This document shows, in pieces, positions 19,560 through 27,907 of a stretch of 64,000 bases of DNA (positions within the stretch are counted from its first letter, which is position 1; every line of letters begins with the position of its first letter). Where the stretch lies: assembly GCA_020026335.1 (NCBI GenBank), contig JAHHQO010000002.1, positions 124,001-188,000 on the forward strand. Direction: 5' to 3'. Under the pieces are notes generated by a model. That model did no database searches, was not told where the DNA came from, and worked only from the letters and a program-made list of their open reading frames with translations. Source of the DNA: Alistipes sp. Lineage in GTDB: Bacteria > Bacteroidota > Bacteroidia > Bacteroidales > Rikenellaceae. The position numbers and the translations under genes are program-made.

Positions 19560-19632
19560 AGCGGAAAACGAGACTCGAACTCGCGACCCCAACCTTGGCA
19601 AGGTTGTGCTCTACCAACTGAGCTATTTCCGC
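19560..19632 (-). tRNA. tRNA-Gly (GCC)
   Basis: A full cloverleaf on the minus strand: acceptor GCGGAAA with TTTCCGC, D-arm AGCTCAGTTGGTAGAGC, anticodon loop CTTGCCAAG giving GCC, T-arm GTTCGAGTC. The discriminator base is T, and CCA is not encoded. Confidence 0.96.
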
Positions 19633-19694
19633 ATAAGGTCTTTTCAGCAATCCGAGAGTCATCGTTGGTAGGACTCATTTCGTGATTTCGAGTG

Positions 19695-19725
19695 CAAAGG
19701 TAGGCAAAAAATCTATATCTCCAAA
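19695..19725 (-). promoter_or_regulatory. Promoter of tRNA-Gly (TTTG-N19-TACCTTTG)
   Basis: On the minus strand TTTG (19722-19725) and TACCTTTG (19695-19702) are 19 bp apart, an exact match to the Bacteroidota primary-sigma promoter, about 62 bp before the tRNA. The rest of the 327-bp gap 19633-19959 is AT-rich and shows only the divergent promoter of the next gene. Confidence 0.85.
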
Positions 19726-19922
19726 TTTTTCAGAACAAAATCTTAAACTTTTTTAACACCTTTTTCACAAGAAATTAAAAATCAGCGAGTTTTAAAATGC
19801 AATTTTTCGGGCATAAAAATACTCTTTCTGTCGATGTGCGGCTCGCCCACCCCATCTCCGATTTCGATTTTCCGTGCTTCCGAAAACCTTTCGGCATAAA
19901 AAACCGACATACACGGCAAAAA

Positions 19923-19955
19923 TTGACGATATTATGGTGTGATGTAGTATCTTTG
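19923..19955 (+). promoter_or_regulatory. Promoter of acyl-CoA reductase gene
   Basis: TTG (19923-19925) and TATCTTTG (19948-19955) are separated by 22 bp. The -7 box ends four bases before the ATG at 19960, so the transcript could be almost or fully leaderless. Confidence 0.65.
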
Positions 19956-19959
19956 TGGC

Positions 19960-20946
19960 ATGAAGAAAAGAATCGCACTTTTTACCGAGCTGGGCAGACG
20001 GCTCTCCACATTCGGGGCAGATGACACCACACGCCAAATCATCACGCGTGCCTGTGCAGAGAATCCGTGGTTCACGCCCGACTCCGTCACACGTGCCATC
20101 GGTGCCATAGCGCACGACATGTTGCAGGGCGACAAGCTCACGGAGTGGATGTCGCACTACCCTGCTTACGAAGGCACACCCCGCAGAGTATTGGTGGTCA
20201 TGGCAGGAAACATTCCCCTCGTGGGATTTTTCGACCTGCTGTGTGTGATGATGGCCGGTCACGAATGCCACGTGAAGCCCTCGGGCAAGGACAGCATACT
20301 GACGAACTACATCATCTCGCTGATTCGTGAGATAGACCCTCAAGCCCCCGTGGCTCTTGCATCACCGCAACTCCGACCCGATGCGGTCATCGCAACGGGC
20401 AGTGACGAGGCGAAGCTCTACTTCGAGTCGCACTACGCAGGGATTCCCTCCCTCTTGAGAGGTTCGCGTCAGTCGGTGGCTGTGCTGGACGGGCAGGAGA
20501 CAGTGGAGCAGTTGGCAGGTTTGGCTGATGACATTTGGGCATATTCGGGTTTGGGGTGTCGCAATGTGTCGATGTTGTTCCTGCCCGAAGGATACACCCC
20601 CCGTCTCAAAATGCCGAAGATGAACCCCAAGTACCGCAACAACTATCTCCACACGCGTGCTCTGCTCACCCTCAACGAGCATCAGTTCCTCGACTGGGGC
20701 GAGTCGGTGGCGGTCGAGCAGCACGACTTCCCGGCAGCACTCAGCAGCATAGCCCTCCATCGCTACACCTCCCTCACGGAGGTTTCGGAGTGGCTCGCCA
20801 CACACGACTCGGAGTTGCAGTGCGTGGTGTCGCAATGTGTCGAACACTCGCGCCGCGTTGATTTCGGGCAGGCGCAGTCTCCCTGTCTGACCGACTATGC
20901 CGATGACCGCGATGTCATAGAGTTTCTCGTGGGATTGCCCCAATAA
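19960..20946 (+). CDS. LuxC-like acyl-CoA reductase
   Basis: A 328-residue protein of the acyl-CoA reductase (LuxC-like, aldehyde dehydrogenase fold) family, shorter than LuxC proper (about 480). The cofactor-binding part shows VLVVMAGNIPLVGFFDLL (residues 77-94) and VKPSGKDS, with VIATGSDEAKLYF near 144. The catalytic cysteine is probably Cys200 in SGLGCRNVS. Members reduce acyl-CoA to aldehyde with NADPH; the physiological acyl group here is unknown. It is followed after 55 bp by a gene with its own promoter. Confidence 0.85.
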   Translation: MKKRIALFTELGRRLSTFGADDTTRQIITRACAENPWFTPDSVTRAIGAIAHDMLQGDKLTEWMSHYPAYEGTPRRVLVVMAGNIPLVGFFDLLCVMMAGHECHVKPSGKDSILTNYIISLIREIDPQAPVALASPQLRPDAVIATGSDEAKLYFESHYAGIPSLLRGSRQSVAVLDGQETVEQLAGLADDIWAYSGLGCRNVSMLFLPEGYTPRLKMPKMNPKYRNNYLHTRALLTLNEHQFLDWGESVAVEQHDFPAALSSIALHRYTSLTEVSEWLATHDSELQCVVSQCVEHSRRVDFGQAQSPCLTDYADDRDVIEFLVGLPQ

Positions 20947-20967
20947 CCAATAAAAATATTATATTTG
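20935..20967 (+). promoter_or_regulatory. Promoter of the pRiA4b ORF-3-like / miaA pair
   Basis: TTG (20935-20937, inside the end of the previous gene) and TATATTTG (20960-20967) with a 22-bp spacer, 35 bp before the ATG at 21002. Confidence 0.6.
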
Positions 20968-21001
20968 CATACATAAAAACAATAAAAAAAGAGTATATAC
21001 T

Positions 21002-21511
21002 ATGTCGATGGTTTTCAGATTCAGAATGCTGAGCGACGAAAACGATAATTTTGTTCGCGATTATGAGGTGATGTATGACATGACCCTCTACGATTTTCAC
21101 AAATTCATCCTCGAGACTCTCGAATATGAGGACTGCATGACCTCGTTCTTCACCGCCGACGAACGCTGGGAGAAGCTCGCCGAGTTCACCTCGATGGATA
21201 TGGGTGACGAGGAGGGAGCACCTCACGACATGGCCAAAGTGCATCTCGGTCAGATCATTCACAACAACCACGACCGTCTGATTTACCTCTTCGATATGTT
21301 CGGCGACAGAGCCTACTACCTCGAATTGACAGGCACCTACAAGGCCGAGGAGGGCGAGTCGTACCCCCGCGAAATCTACGCGCAGGCAGAAGTGCCCGAC
21401 CAGTACGACCCCTCGAAAAACGCAGTCGAGGAGGAGGGCTCCATCTACGAGGACATGATGAGCGAATTTAACGACTTCCAGGGTGACGACAACTACGACG
21501 ATGAGTACTAA
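21002..21511 (+). CDS. pRiA4b ORF-3-like (IS1096 passenger TnpR-like) protein
   Basis: A 169-residue acidic protein of the plasmid pRiA4b ORF-3-like fold: N-terminal VFRFRMLSDENDNFVRDYEV, then LYDFHKFILETLEYEDCMTSFF with a helix-strand layout typical of the family, and an extremely acidic tail (many Asp/Glu after residue 120). Despite the IS-derived family name, Bacteroidota carry this gene as a stable chromosomal neighbour of miaA; the last 11 bases overlap the miaA start, implying translational coupling. The biochemical role is unknown. Confidence 0.8.
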   Translation: MSMVFRFRMLSDENDNFVRDYEVMYDMTLYDFHKFILETLEYEDCMTSFFTADERWEKLAEFTSMDMGDEEGAPHDMAKVHLGQIIHNNHDRLIYLFDMFGDRAYYLELTGTYKAEEGESYPREIYAQAEVPDQYDPSKNAVEEEGSIYEDMMSEFNDFQGDDNYDDEY

Positions 21512-22403
21512 ACGACTCATTGTCATCGTGGGTCCTACGGGTTCGGGCAAGACGGATTTGAGTATCCGACTCGCCCGACACTACGGTGTGCCCATACTTT
21601 CGACCGACTCCCGACAGCTCTATCGCGGCATGGCCATCGGCACGGCACAGCCCACAGCCGAGCAACTGAAAGCCGCCCCCCACTACATGATTGCCATCCA
21701 TGACAAGGAGGACAACCTCAGTTGCGGTGAGTATGAAACCGAAGCATTGGAGGTATTGGAGTCGCTCTACCGTCAGCACGACATGGTGATTGCCGTGGGC
21801 GGTTCTGGTCTCTATGTCAAGGCGTTATGCGAGGGCATGGACGACCTGCCCGATGTCGATGAGTACCTGCGCGAGAGTCTCAACTTCAGATTGCAGGTCG
21901 AGGGTCTGGCACCTTTGGTCGAGGAGCTTCGAAAGCTCGACCCCGTCTATTACGAGCGTGTGGACCGCAACAATCCGGCACGTGTGGTACGTGCTTTGGA
22001 GGTGTGTCTGCAAACCGGCCACCCCTTCTCGGAGCAGCGCACGGGCAAGAAAGCCGAGCGTCCGTTCACAATCACGAAGATAGGTGTCGATTTGCCGCGC
22101 GAGATACTCTACGACCGCATCGACCGCCGGGTCGATGAGATGCTGCGCGAAGGTTTGGAGGAGGAGGCACGCGCCCTCTACCCCTATCATGCCCTCAACT
22201 CGTTGCAGACGGTCGGCTATCGCGAGATGTTCGAATACTTCGACGGCGACATCGATTTCGAGGAGGCGGTGCGACTCATCAAGCGCAACTCACGCCGCTA
22301 TGCCAAGCGTCAGCTGACCTGGTTTCGCCGCGATGAGGAGGTGCACTGGTTCCGCCCCGACGAAGATTCTGCGATGATAAAATTGATAGATATTTGCGAA
22401 TAA
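21501..22403 (+). CDS. miaA: tRNA dimethylallyltransferase MiaA
   Basis: A 300-residue enzyme that transfers a dimethylallyl group to N6 of A37 in tRNAs reading UNN codons. The start was taken at ATG 21501 (MSTKRLIVIV), which overlaps the stop of the upstream gene; the GTG at 21483 would add a Thr-rich stretch not typical of the family. The P-loop GPTGSGKT is at 11-18, STDSRQLYRGMAIGTAQP and HYMIAIHDKEDNLSCGEY follow, and the tRNA-binding RRYAKRQLTWFRR is near the C terminus. A tRNA-Leu(UAA), itself a likely MiaA substrate, lies 46 bp downstream. Confidence 0.96.
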   Translation: MSTKRLIVIVGPTGSGKTDLSIRLARHYGVPILSTDSRQLYRGMAIGTAQPTAEQLKAAPHYMIAIHDKEDNLSCGEYETEALEVLESLYRQHDMVIAVGGSGLYVKALCEGMDDLPDVDEYLRESLNFRLQVEGLAPLVEELRKLDPVYYERVDRNNPARVVRALEVCLQTGHPFSEQRTGKKAERPFTITKIGVDLPREILYDRIDRRVDEMLREGLEEEARALYPYHALNSLQTVGYREMFEYFDGDIDFEEAVRLIKRNSRRYAKRQLTWFRRDEEVHWFRPDEDSAMIKLIDICE

Positions 22404-22423
22404 CAATTTTTTTTGTAATTTTG
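22393..22423 (+). promoter_or_regulatory. Promoter of tRNA-Leu (TTTG-N19-TAATTTTG)
   Basis: TTTG at 22393-22396 and TAATTTTG at 22416-22423 with a 19-bp spacer, a full match to the Bacteroidota promoter form, placed 26 bp before the tRNA and overlapping the end of miaA. Confidence 0.85.
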
Positions 22424-22449
22424 CGCAACCTTAATTTCAAGGTACGGCT

Positions 22450-22535
22450 GCTCGGATGGTGGAATCGGTAGACACGCCGGACTTAAAATCCTGTGACCAG
22501 CAATGGTCGTGCGGGTTCAATTCCCGCTCCGAGTA
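22450..22535 (+). tRNA. tRNA-Leu (UAA)
   Basis: A class II tRNA with acceptor GCTCGGA pairing TCCGAGT (first pair G-U), anticodon loop CTTAAAA giving TAA, a long variable arm (TGTGACCAGCAATGGTCGT) and T-arm GGGTTCAATTCCC. The discriminator is A; CCA is not encoded. Confidence 0.95.
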
Positions 22536-22548
22536 CACAGACAATCGA

Positions 22549-22590
22549 ACAAAGGCTTGTAATTCAAACAATTACAAGCCTTTGTTTTTA
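22549..22590 (+). terminator. Terminator of tRNA-Leu
   Basis: A 16-bp perfect stem (22549-22564 with 22570-22585, loop CAAAC) followed by TTTTTATTTTA. It ends the core segment; accessory genes begin immediately after it. Confidence 0.92.
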
Positions 22591-22621
22591 TTTTACTGTA
22601 ACATTACTGAAACTTATGCAT

Positions 22622-23515
22622 TCAGTCTTTATATTCGATTCTGAAGTAGTCCAACCGCGCCTTGTAGTTGTCCTGCGCCGTCAGACAGGTATCGCGGAGG
22701 TACTCCTTAATCTCCGGCCACTTCTGCAACCCCCGATAATAGAACATCTTGAGGTCGTCCGTCAAAATGAAGGGGACAATTCCGTTCGCCAAACACTCCT
22801 TCAGCAGAATCAGACGGCCGACACGTCCATTACCGTCTTGGAAGGGGTGAATCCGCTCGAAACGGCAATGGAAATCCAGGAGGTCATCCAGCGACTGCCG
22901 CCTGCGAGCATGATACTCAGACAACAACGCCTTGAGTTCGGCATGAACTTCTTCAGGCGGTGTGGTATCCATTCCCCCCACCTCATTGGGCAGCAGTTTA
23001 TATGCCCCAACCCGAAACCAATCCTTCCGGGCATCCGAGGTTCCCGACTTGAGAATACGGTGCAGTTCCTTGAGCATTGGCTCCGTGAGCTTATCTGTCG
23101 CATGGTCAATGACATAGTCAATACAACGGAAATGGTTGGTCGTCTCGATAATGTCATCGACATTGACCGCCGTATCTGTAATACCCAAGGTATTCGTCTC
23201 ATAGATATAGCGGGTCTGCTCGTGGCTTAGACGGCTACCCTCAATATGGTTGGAGTTGTAGGTCAGCTCAACCTGCGTCAGATGGTAGATACCGCACTTG
23301 ACACCTTCCTGTTTCTGTTCCCGCAGCACCCTCAACAACGGCATTATCCGAGCCCGACCGCTCCTTTTGCGCGGCAGTTCAGCCGTAGAGGGAATATTCC
23401 ACGTCTTCCCCGTCAGGAAAGCCCCCTCAATTTTACCTGCGGCGCAATAATTACGGGCCGTACGCTCCGCAACGCCCCACTTTCCGGCAAACTCCGCAAC
23501 AGAAATATACTTCAT
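22622..23515 (-). CDS. Fic-domain AMP-transferase with N-terminal HTH
   Basis: A 297-residue Fic protein. Fic enzymes usually move AMP from ATP to a target hydroxyl. The start was set at ATG 23515 (MKYISVAEF); a TTG three codons upstream is less likely. Residues 1-42 resemble an excisionase-type winged helix (VAEFAGKWGVAERTARNY). The inhibitory-helix motif SNHIEGS (88-94) matches (S/T)xxxE(G/N), so activity is held back in cis, and the Fic core HPFQDGNGRVGR is intact at 223-234 with catalytic His223. A palindrome lies upstream. Possible roles are self-regulated stress or defence signalling; the target is unknown. Confidence 0.92.
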   Translation of the reverse strand: MKYISVAEFAGKWGVAERTARNYCAAGKIEGAFLTGKTWNIPSTAELPRKRSGRARIMPLLRVLREQKQEGVKCGIYHLTQVELTYNSNHIEGSRLSHEQTRYIYETNTLGITDTAVNVDDIIETTNHFRCIDYVIDHATDKLTEPMLKELHRILKSGTSDARKDWFRVGAYKLLPNEVGGMDTTPPEEVHAELKALLSEYHARRRQSLDDLLDFHCRFERIHPFQDGNGRVGRLILLKECLANGIVPFILTDDLKMFYYRGLQKWPEIKEYLRDTCLTAQDNYKARLDYFRIEYKD

Positions 23516-23581
23516 TATCGGCAAGTTTATTCGTTAATTTCCGTTCAAATATAGCTAATTTTGCCGATATCGGCAAAATTA
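23516..23581 (-). promoter_or_regulatory. Palindromic operator/promoter of the fic gene
   Basis: A 26-bp perfect palindrome at 23556-23581, centred on CCGATATCGG and flanked by TAATTTTG on each strand, which equals a TAnnTTTG -7 box in both directions. A nine-base half-site (TTGCCGATA on the minus strand) recurs at 23516-23524, just before the fic ATG. The layout suggests autorepression by a DNA-binding protein, possibly the Fic protein's own N-terminal domain. Confidence 0.7.
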
Positions 23582-23586
23582 AAAGC

Positions 23587-23630
23587 AAAAAAAATCAGGA
23601 TTCAGACCTTGCTAATTGGTCTGAATCCTG
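23587..23630 (-). terminator. Terminator after the restriction-gene remnant
   Basis: A 13-bp perfect stem (23596-23608 with 23618-23630, 9-nt loop) followed on the minus strand by an AT run with eight T in a row. It lies 32 bp past the stop of the Res fragment. Confidence 0.9.
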
Positions 23631-23661
23631 GTTTCATTGAACACCTCAAATTTGAAAAATT

Positions 23662-24772
23662 CTAATCTATTTTTTGCATCTTATCCAACAGATTCTCATA
23701 AGATGCCACCATTTCATAGCGGACTGAGGAGGTCGATATATTATTGAACAGGTGTCGGGCACAATTGATTTTCGCCTGCTCTATTTGAGTCAGATCCATC
23801 GACGACATGGAGCCTTTCGTTTCAGCAACAAAAAATATATGTTTGACTGCACCCTTTTCAAACGCAATGGCCCAGTCCGGAGCATAATTTCCAACAGGAG
23901 TCGGGATATGGAACGAACGGGGCAACTTAGCATATACACAGACCTCTGTTGCATCATCCATATCTTTTGCAAATTCTCGTTCAACTTTAGAATCTGAAAT
24001 GACATAATCAAGAATATGTTTCTTCGATGAGTATGCCTTATCCAAAGTCTCCTGTTGCTTTTCCTCTGTAAAGATTGTACTCTCATATTGTCCATCAACC
24101 ATATTATACGCAATATGCTCAACAATCATCGTTGCTTTCTGTTCCTTAATCAATTTAATGACTCCACGTATAAACTCTTCGGGATTATATTGGAACATTG
24201 CAATCTTCTGAGGAGACAAACCTTGCAGAATTTTAACCACAGTCCGTCGTGTTAGTGTCGCCCCTTTAGCAATCTCACCGACCAAATCGTATTTCACGGT
24301 AGAAGGCATAACTCCTCCTACTTTCTTCGAGGTAGATGTAGTATTTCCGAACTCCGAAGCCGTCTGCTGCTCTCCTGTCACAATATTATAACGCAGCTGG
24401 CTGACCTCCAAGTTCTCATTAATACTGTTCTTGGCTTTCTCTATCAACTCCTGACTATCATATGTCACTGTATATGCATACTTATGATTGATATGCTTCC
24501 ACAGCTCCTGGAATTCCTTTTTATTGAAATTGTCATTCAGATTGTTCTGCGTAATTTTGGACTTATGACCATCCTCCACCAATCCTTCAAGAGCCACTTT
24601 CTCGTCAAATATGGATTGAACAAGTTTATGAACATGCTCTGTCAAGTACTCTATCTGAGGGAATACAATAGGTTCAAGACAATTATTTTTCAAATCATCT
24701 TTATACTTCTGGGTAACAAGGCCTTGATTATCCACATATTTATTAGTCAGGAGATATGCGCTAATTAAGGTC
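23662..24772 (-). pseudogene. C-terminal remnant of type III restriction subunit (Res)
   Basis: About 370 residues that match the C-terminal third of type III restriction endonuclease Res subunits, which are normally about 1000 residues with an N-terminal helicase. The frame starts abruptly (ATLISAYLLTNKYVD) and no DEAD-box helicase part is present. The nuclease region keeps its PD-(D/E)xK elements: PDWAIAF followed by FFVAETKGS near the C terminus. The first few codons read through the adjacent M23 fragment, so the boundary near 24772 is a recombination joint. No modification subunit is in the window. The fragment is probably non-functional, though the open frame could still produce a nuclease-domain protein. 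Confidence 0.8.
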
Positions 24773-24970
24773 GCCTCTGTGCTACAACATGGCAGCTTCA
24801 CCGTCAGCTATTGCCATCTCTCACATATTTCCGTAGCAAAAGACCAGAAGGTTAGGGCCGGGGATATTGTAGGCATTACCGGTAATACCGGACGCAGCAC
24901 CGGTGAACATCTGCATATCACCTGTAAGTTCAATGCAAATAGCATAGACCCAATGCTCTTTTTTAACTGA
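24773..24970 (+). pseudogene. Remnant of an M23 (LysM/lysostaphin-type) peptidase
   Basis: About 63 residues of the C-terminal end of an M23 zinc metallopeptidase: HGSFTVSYCHLSHISV, VRAGDIVGITGNTGRSTG and GEHLHITCKF, which includes the final HxH metal motif. The N-terminal part is missing and the frame begins at the joint with the Res remnant. Such peptidases occur in Bacteroidota conjugative elements and cell-wall genes. The 227 bp after it (24971-25197) are AT-rich and contain nothing recognisable. Confidence 0.7.
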
Positions 24971-25197
24971 TAGAAGATATCCGACAAAATTGTGGGACTG
25001 CTTAACTATACTAAACTATGTTGTGTTAAAAAAGAAATAAACCTCTTTATACCATTTAATCTCTTATATCAACAATTCCATGAAGCCACAAAATGGACAT
25101 CTCAATTTAGGTGTTTTACACATAAAAAAAAATTGGAATTTGAATGTTTACACAAATTCTATCTAATATACCGATCTTTTCGATATGTCTCATCCCC

Positions 25198-27852
25198 TTA
25201 TCTCAGGCTGAACTTGATTTTGAAAATCACGGCCGCGGGGCGGAGCGTGTAGGTCTGTATGTAGTGGGTGATGTCGCTCTGCGAGGAGGAGTTGAACGAC
25301 CCCGTGTCAAGCAGATTGCGCCCTTCGAGGGAATACTCCATGCGTCGCCCCTTGTAGGAGAGCGAGGCATCGAGGAAGAACATGCTGCGGTCGGCACCTC
25401 CGATGGCCGTATTGTAGTAATGCTCGCCCCCGACACGGCAGATCAGATGCTTGCGGATGATGAAGTTGATGTCTGCACGCTGGCTCAACCTGTCGATGGG
25501 ATCGAAGGGCTTGCTGCTCTTGATGCGGCTTTGGCTGCGCGTGTAGTCGGCCTTGTAGTTCAAGTGTATGGCATTCGTGAAAAGGGTCGAGATGTCGAGG
25601 CCTGCCGTGGCCATATCGTAGGAAGTCGGCACGAGGACATCCTGTCGCAGTACGTCCTGCCACGAACGGGAGAAGCCGCCCGAGAGATTCACCGTCGTCG
25701 AGATGCCGTCGAAACGCTTGCTGATCTTGCCGCTGATGTTGAAGCCGTCCGAAGTGTTATCCATCGCAATGGCCTCAATACGGCTCAACGAACCCTCGTA
25801 GGTCGTACCGTACATCAGATTGCGTTTGGAGCGGTAGTAGGAAACGTCCAGCGACGCGAACAGTGCGCGGATGGCGTTGGCGTAGGAGAGCGACGCCGAG
25901 TAGTTCTGCATGCGCGTGCGACCGGTCTCGCCCTCCTTGCTGGCGATCATTCGGTAGTCGGAGAGAATATAGCCGCTGTAATTGTCATACAGCCCGCCGA
26001 TCACCTCGTTGTACGATGCACGGGCCGAGAACTTGACGTTGTAGGAGAAGCTCGACTCAAGTGACAGCGAGGGGGAGACGAACAGACGGTTGTCCGTGGT
26101 CGTACTGCCGAGGTTGCGCTCCTCGGTGCGCAGCGACGCGAAGTCAAGCGGCACATAGAGATTCGCCGAAAAGAGGTCGCCGATACGGTAACCGATGCTC
26201 GGCCCCACGATCAGGTCCAGCCGCCGCCAATATATGTCGTTGCGCATGGTGTCCGCGGCCGGAAGGGCGTGTCCTGCTGCGTTCATGGCCGAGAGCTCCG
26301 ATTCCATGCGTTCCACCTGAGCGTTGAGTCTCGCATTGAGCGAGAATGACCACCGCCGCACGCTATAAGAGGTAAAGACCGAGTTGCGGGTGCGGAAGCG
26401 ACGGCTGTCGAGCGTCTGGAGTGCATCGGGATAATCGGCCGGGGCGTCGAAGACCTCAGGATAGAGCATCGGGCGGATGCGCAGCGACGTGGGTTGCGTC
26501 GTGTAGTCGGTCTCCGAGCGGAACTGTGACGTCCAATCGCCCCAGCGCCACACATCGGTGAAGTAGTTCCGCAGTGTAATTTTCGGAAGACGGAAGCGCT
26601 GGTCTACCCGCTCGCCGTCGTTTATCACGCGCCCGTAATCGGCATCCCATTGTCCGCCGAAGGTCAGTTTCTCATTGAGGTAGTGTTTATCGATATTCGA
26701 GCGCAGTTGCAGGTTCACTTCCGCACGGTCGGTGCGGTGGTCGGCAAGGCTCTGCTCCGTGATTACGAGCGGTGCGGCATCGGGCAGGTAGTAGGTGGTC
26801 AGGGAATTACCCTCCGAGGTCTGGAAATCATGGATGTAATGGGCGTTGGTCGTCAGGGTATAATCCTCATTGCGCAACTTGACGATGGCGTTCGTCGAGA
26901 TCGTGTGAATCTCGTTGTCGAGATACCGCTCCCGTTCGAGAGAGGGCTCGCTCGGACGGTGTACGCCCAAAAACGACGAAGTCTCGTCCATTCCTCCGTA
27001 GAAACTCGTCAGCTCGCGTGAGACGTCATCGCCCGTGTTGTTGGTTTTGTAGGCATTGAGGGTCTGGAACTTGCGGCCGAAGTACATTGCCGTCGCCTCG
27101 GCGTTCCACATCCACGGCTTGTAGCCTCCGCCCAGTTGCAATGTCGCATTCCATGTACCTTTGGCCGAATCCTTCAGACGCAGGTTGAGCGCGGCCTGGT
27201 CGGAACTGACAATTTTTTTCAGTGCCTTGATGGGCTGATGGTTCTCATAGACTTCCACACGGGCAATGTCCTTGGCCTGCACGTTGTTCGTCGCCAGACC
27301 GTAGCGTCCCTCGAGCATATCCAGTCCCTCGATGTAGAACTTGTTGATGGGCTTGCCGTTGTATTTGATCTCGCCCGACTTCGCCACTTCGATACCCGGC
27401 ATCTTTTTCAGCACATCGCCGATCGAATGGTCGGTGACATCACTGTATTTCGCAACGGTGTAGACCAGCGTGTCACTCTTGCGCACGACGGCCGGTGCCT
27501 TGACTTTCACCTCGCGGATTTTCAAACCGTCTTCACTGACCGCAAGGTCCAAACGCCGACTTTGCGCCGGAATGAGCCGCACCTCCTTGCGGATATTGAA
27601 ACCCGAAGCCACCACCGCCAGCGAGTCGGCATCGCCCCGATATTCGAGACGGAAGACACCGTCGTCGTTCGTAATCATGTAGCCATAGAGCTGTCGGAAT
27701 CGGGTATCCTGCAACATGACATTGACACTGCCCACGGGGCGTGAGGTCGTCGCATTGCGAATCGTACCACTGATGACAATCGGCTCCTGCGCATAAAGAC
27801 GCAGTGAAACACAGACAAACAGCATGGCAAGAAATAGGGACAGGTTGCGCAT
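25198..27852 (-). CDS. TonB-dependent receptor-like barrel of the GLPGLI array
   Basis: An 884-residue outer-membrane receptor. The start was taken at ATG 27852 (MRNLSLFLAMLF), giving a clean signal peptide ending in LRLYAQ; longer frames upstream lack one. A CarboxypepD_reg-like domain (VISGTIRNATTSRPVGSVNV) is followed by a plug-like region (VGDVLKKMPGIEV type, with GRYGLATNNVQAKDIARVEVYENHQ) and a long barrel ending in FKIKFSLR. It differs from SusC and has no SusD partner. It is the third gene of module 1 (precursor, GLPGLI, receptor), 55 bp after the GLPGLI stop, and the only intact receptor of the array. Confidence 0.88.
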   Translation of the reverse strand: MRNLSLFLAMLFVCVSLRLYAQEPIVISGTIRNATTSRPVGSVNVMLQDTRFRQLYGYMITNDDGVFRLEYRGDADSLAVVASGFNIRKEVRLIPAQSRRLDLAVSEDGLKIREVKVKAPAVVRKSDTLVYTVAKYSDVTDHSIGDVLKKMPGIEVAKSGEIKYNGKPINKFYIEGLDMLEGRYGLATNNVQAKDIARVEVYENHQPIKALKKIVSSDQAALNLRLKDSAKGTWNATLQLGGGYKPWMWNAEATAMYFGRKFQTLNAYKTNNTGDDVSRELTSFYGGMDETSSFLGVHRPSEPSLERERYLDNEIHTISTNAIVKLRNEDYTLTTNAHYIHDFQTSEGNSLTTYYLPDAAPLVITEQSLADHRTDRAEVNLQLRSNIDKHYLNEKLTFGGQWDADYGRVINDGERVDQRFRLPKITLRNYFTDVWRWGDWTSQFRSETDYTTQPTSLRIRPMLYPEVFDAPADYPDALQTLDSRRFRTRNSVFTSYSVRRWSFSLNARLNAQVERMESELSAMNAAGHALPAADTMRNDIYWRRLDLIVGPSIGYRIGDLFSANLYVPLDFASLRTEERNLGSTTTDNRLFVSPSLSLESSFSYNVKFSARASYNEVIGGLYDNYSGYILSDYRMIASKEGETGRTRMQNYSASLSYANAIRALFASLDVSYYRSKRNLMYGTTYEGSLSRIEAIAMDNTSDGFNISGKISKRFDGISTTVNLSGGFSRSWQDVLRQDVLVPTSYDMATAGLDISTLFTNAIHLNYKADYTRSQSRIKSSKPFDPIDRLSQRADINFIIRKHLICRVGGEHYYNTAIGGADRSMFFLDASLSYKGRRMEYSLEGRNLLDTGSFNSSSQSDITHYIQTYTLRPAAVIFKIKFSLR

Positions 27853-27907
27853 AATCGTAGTTTTAAGGTCTGTTTCTTTTCTATTTTCAGGATCGAGACG
27901 GAACGGT

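Noticed and set aside
22450..22535. Search for an attachment repeat of the tRNA-Leu 3' end at the far side of the island
   Set aside because: No copy of the T-arm/acceptor sequence was found up to 41 kb, so no att site is claimed.
24992..25252. Open frame after the M23 remnant
   Set aside because: AT-rich, no start context and its end overlaps the receptor gene in another frame.
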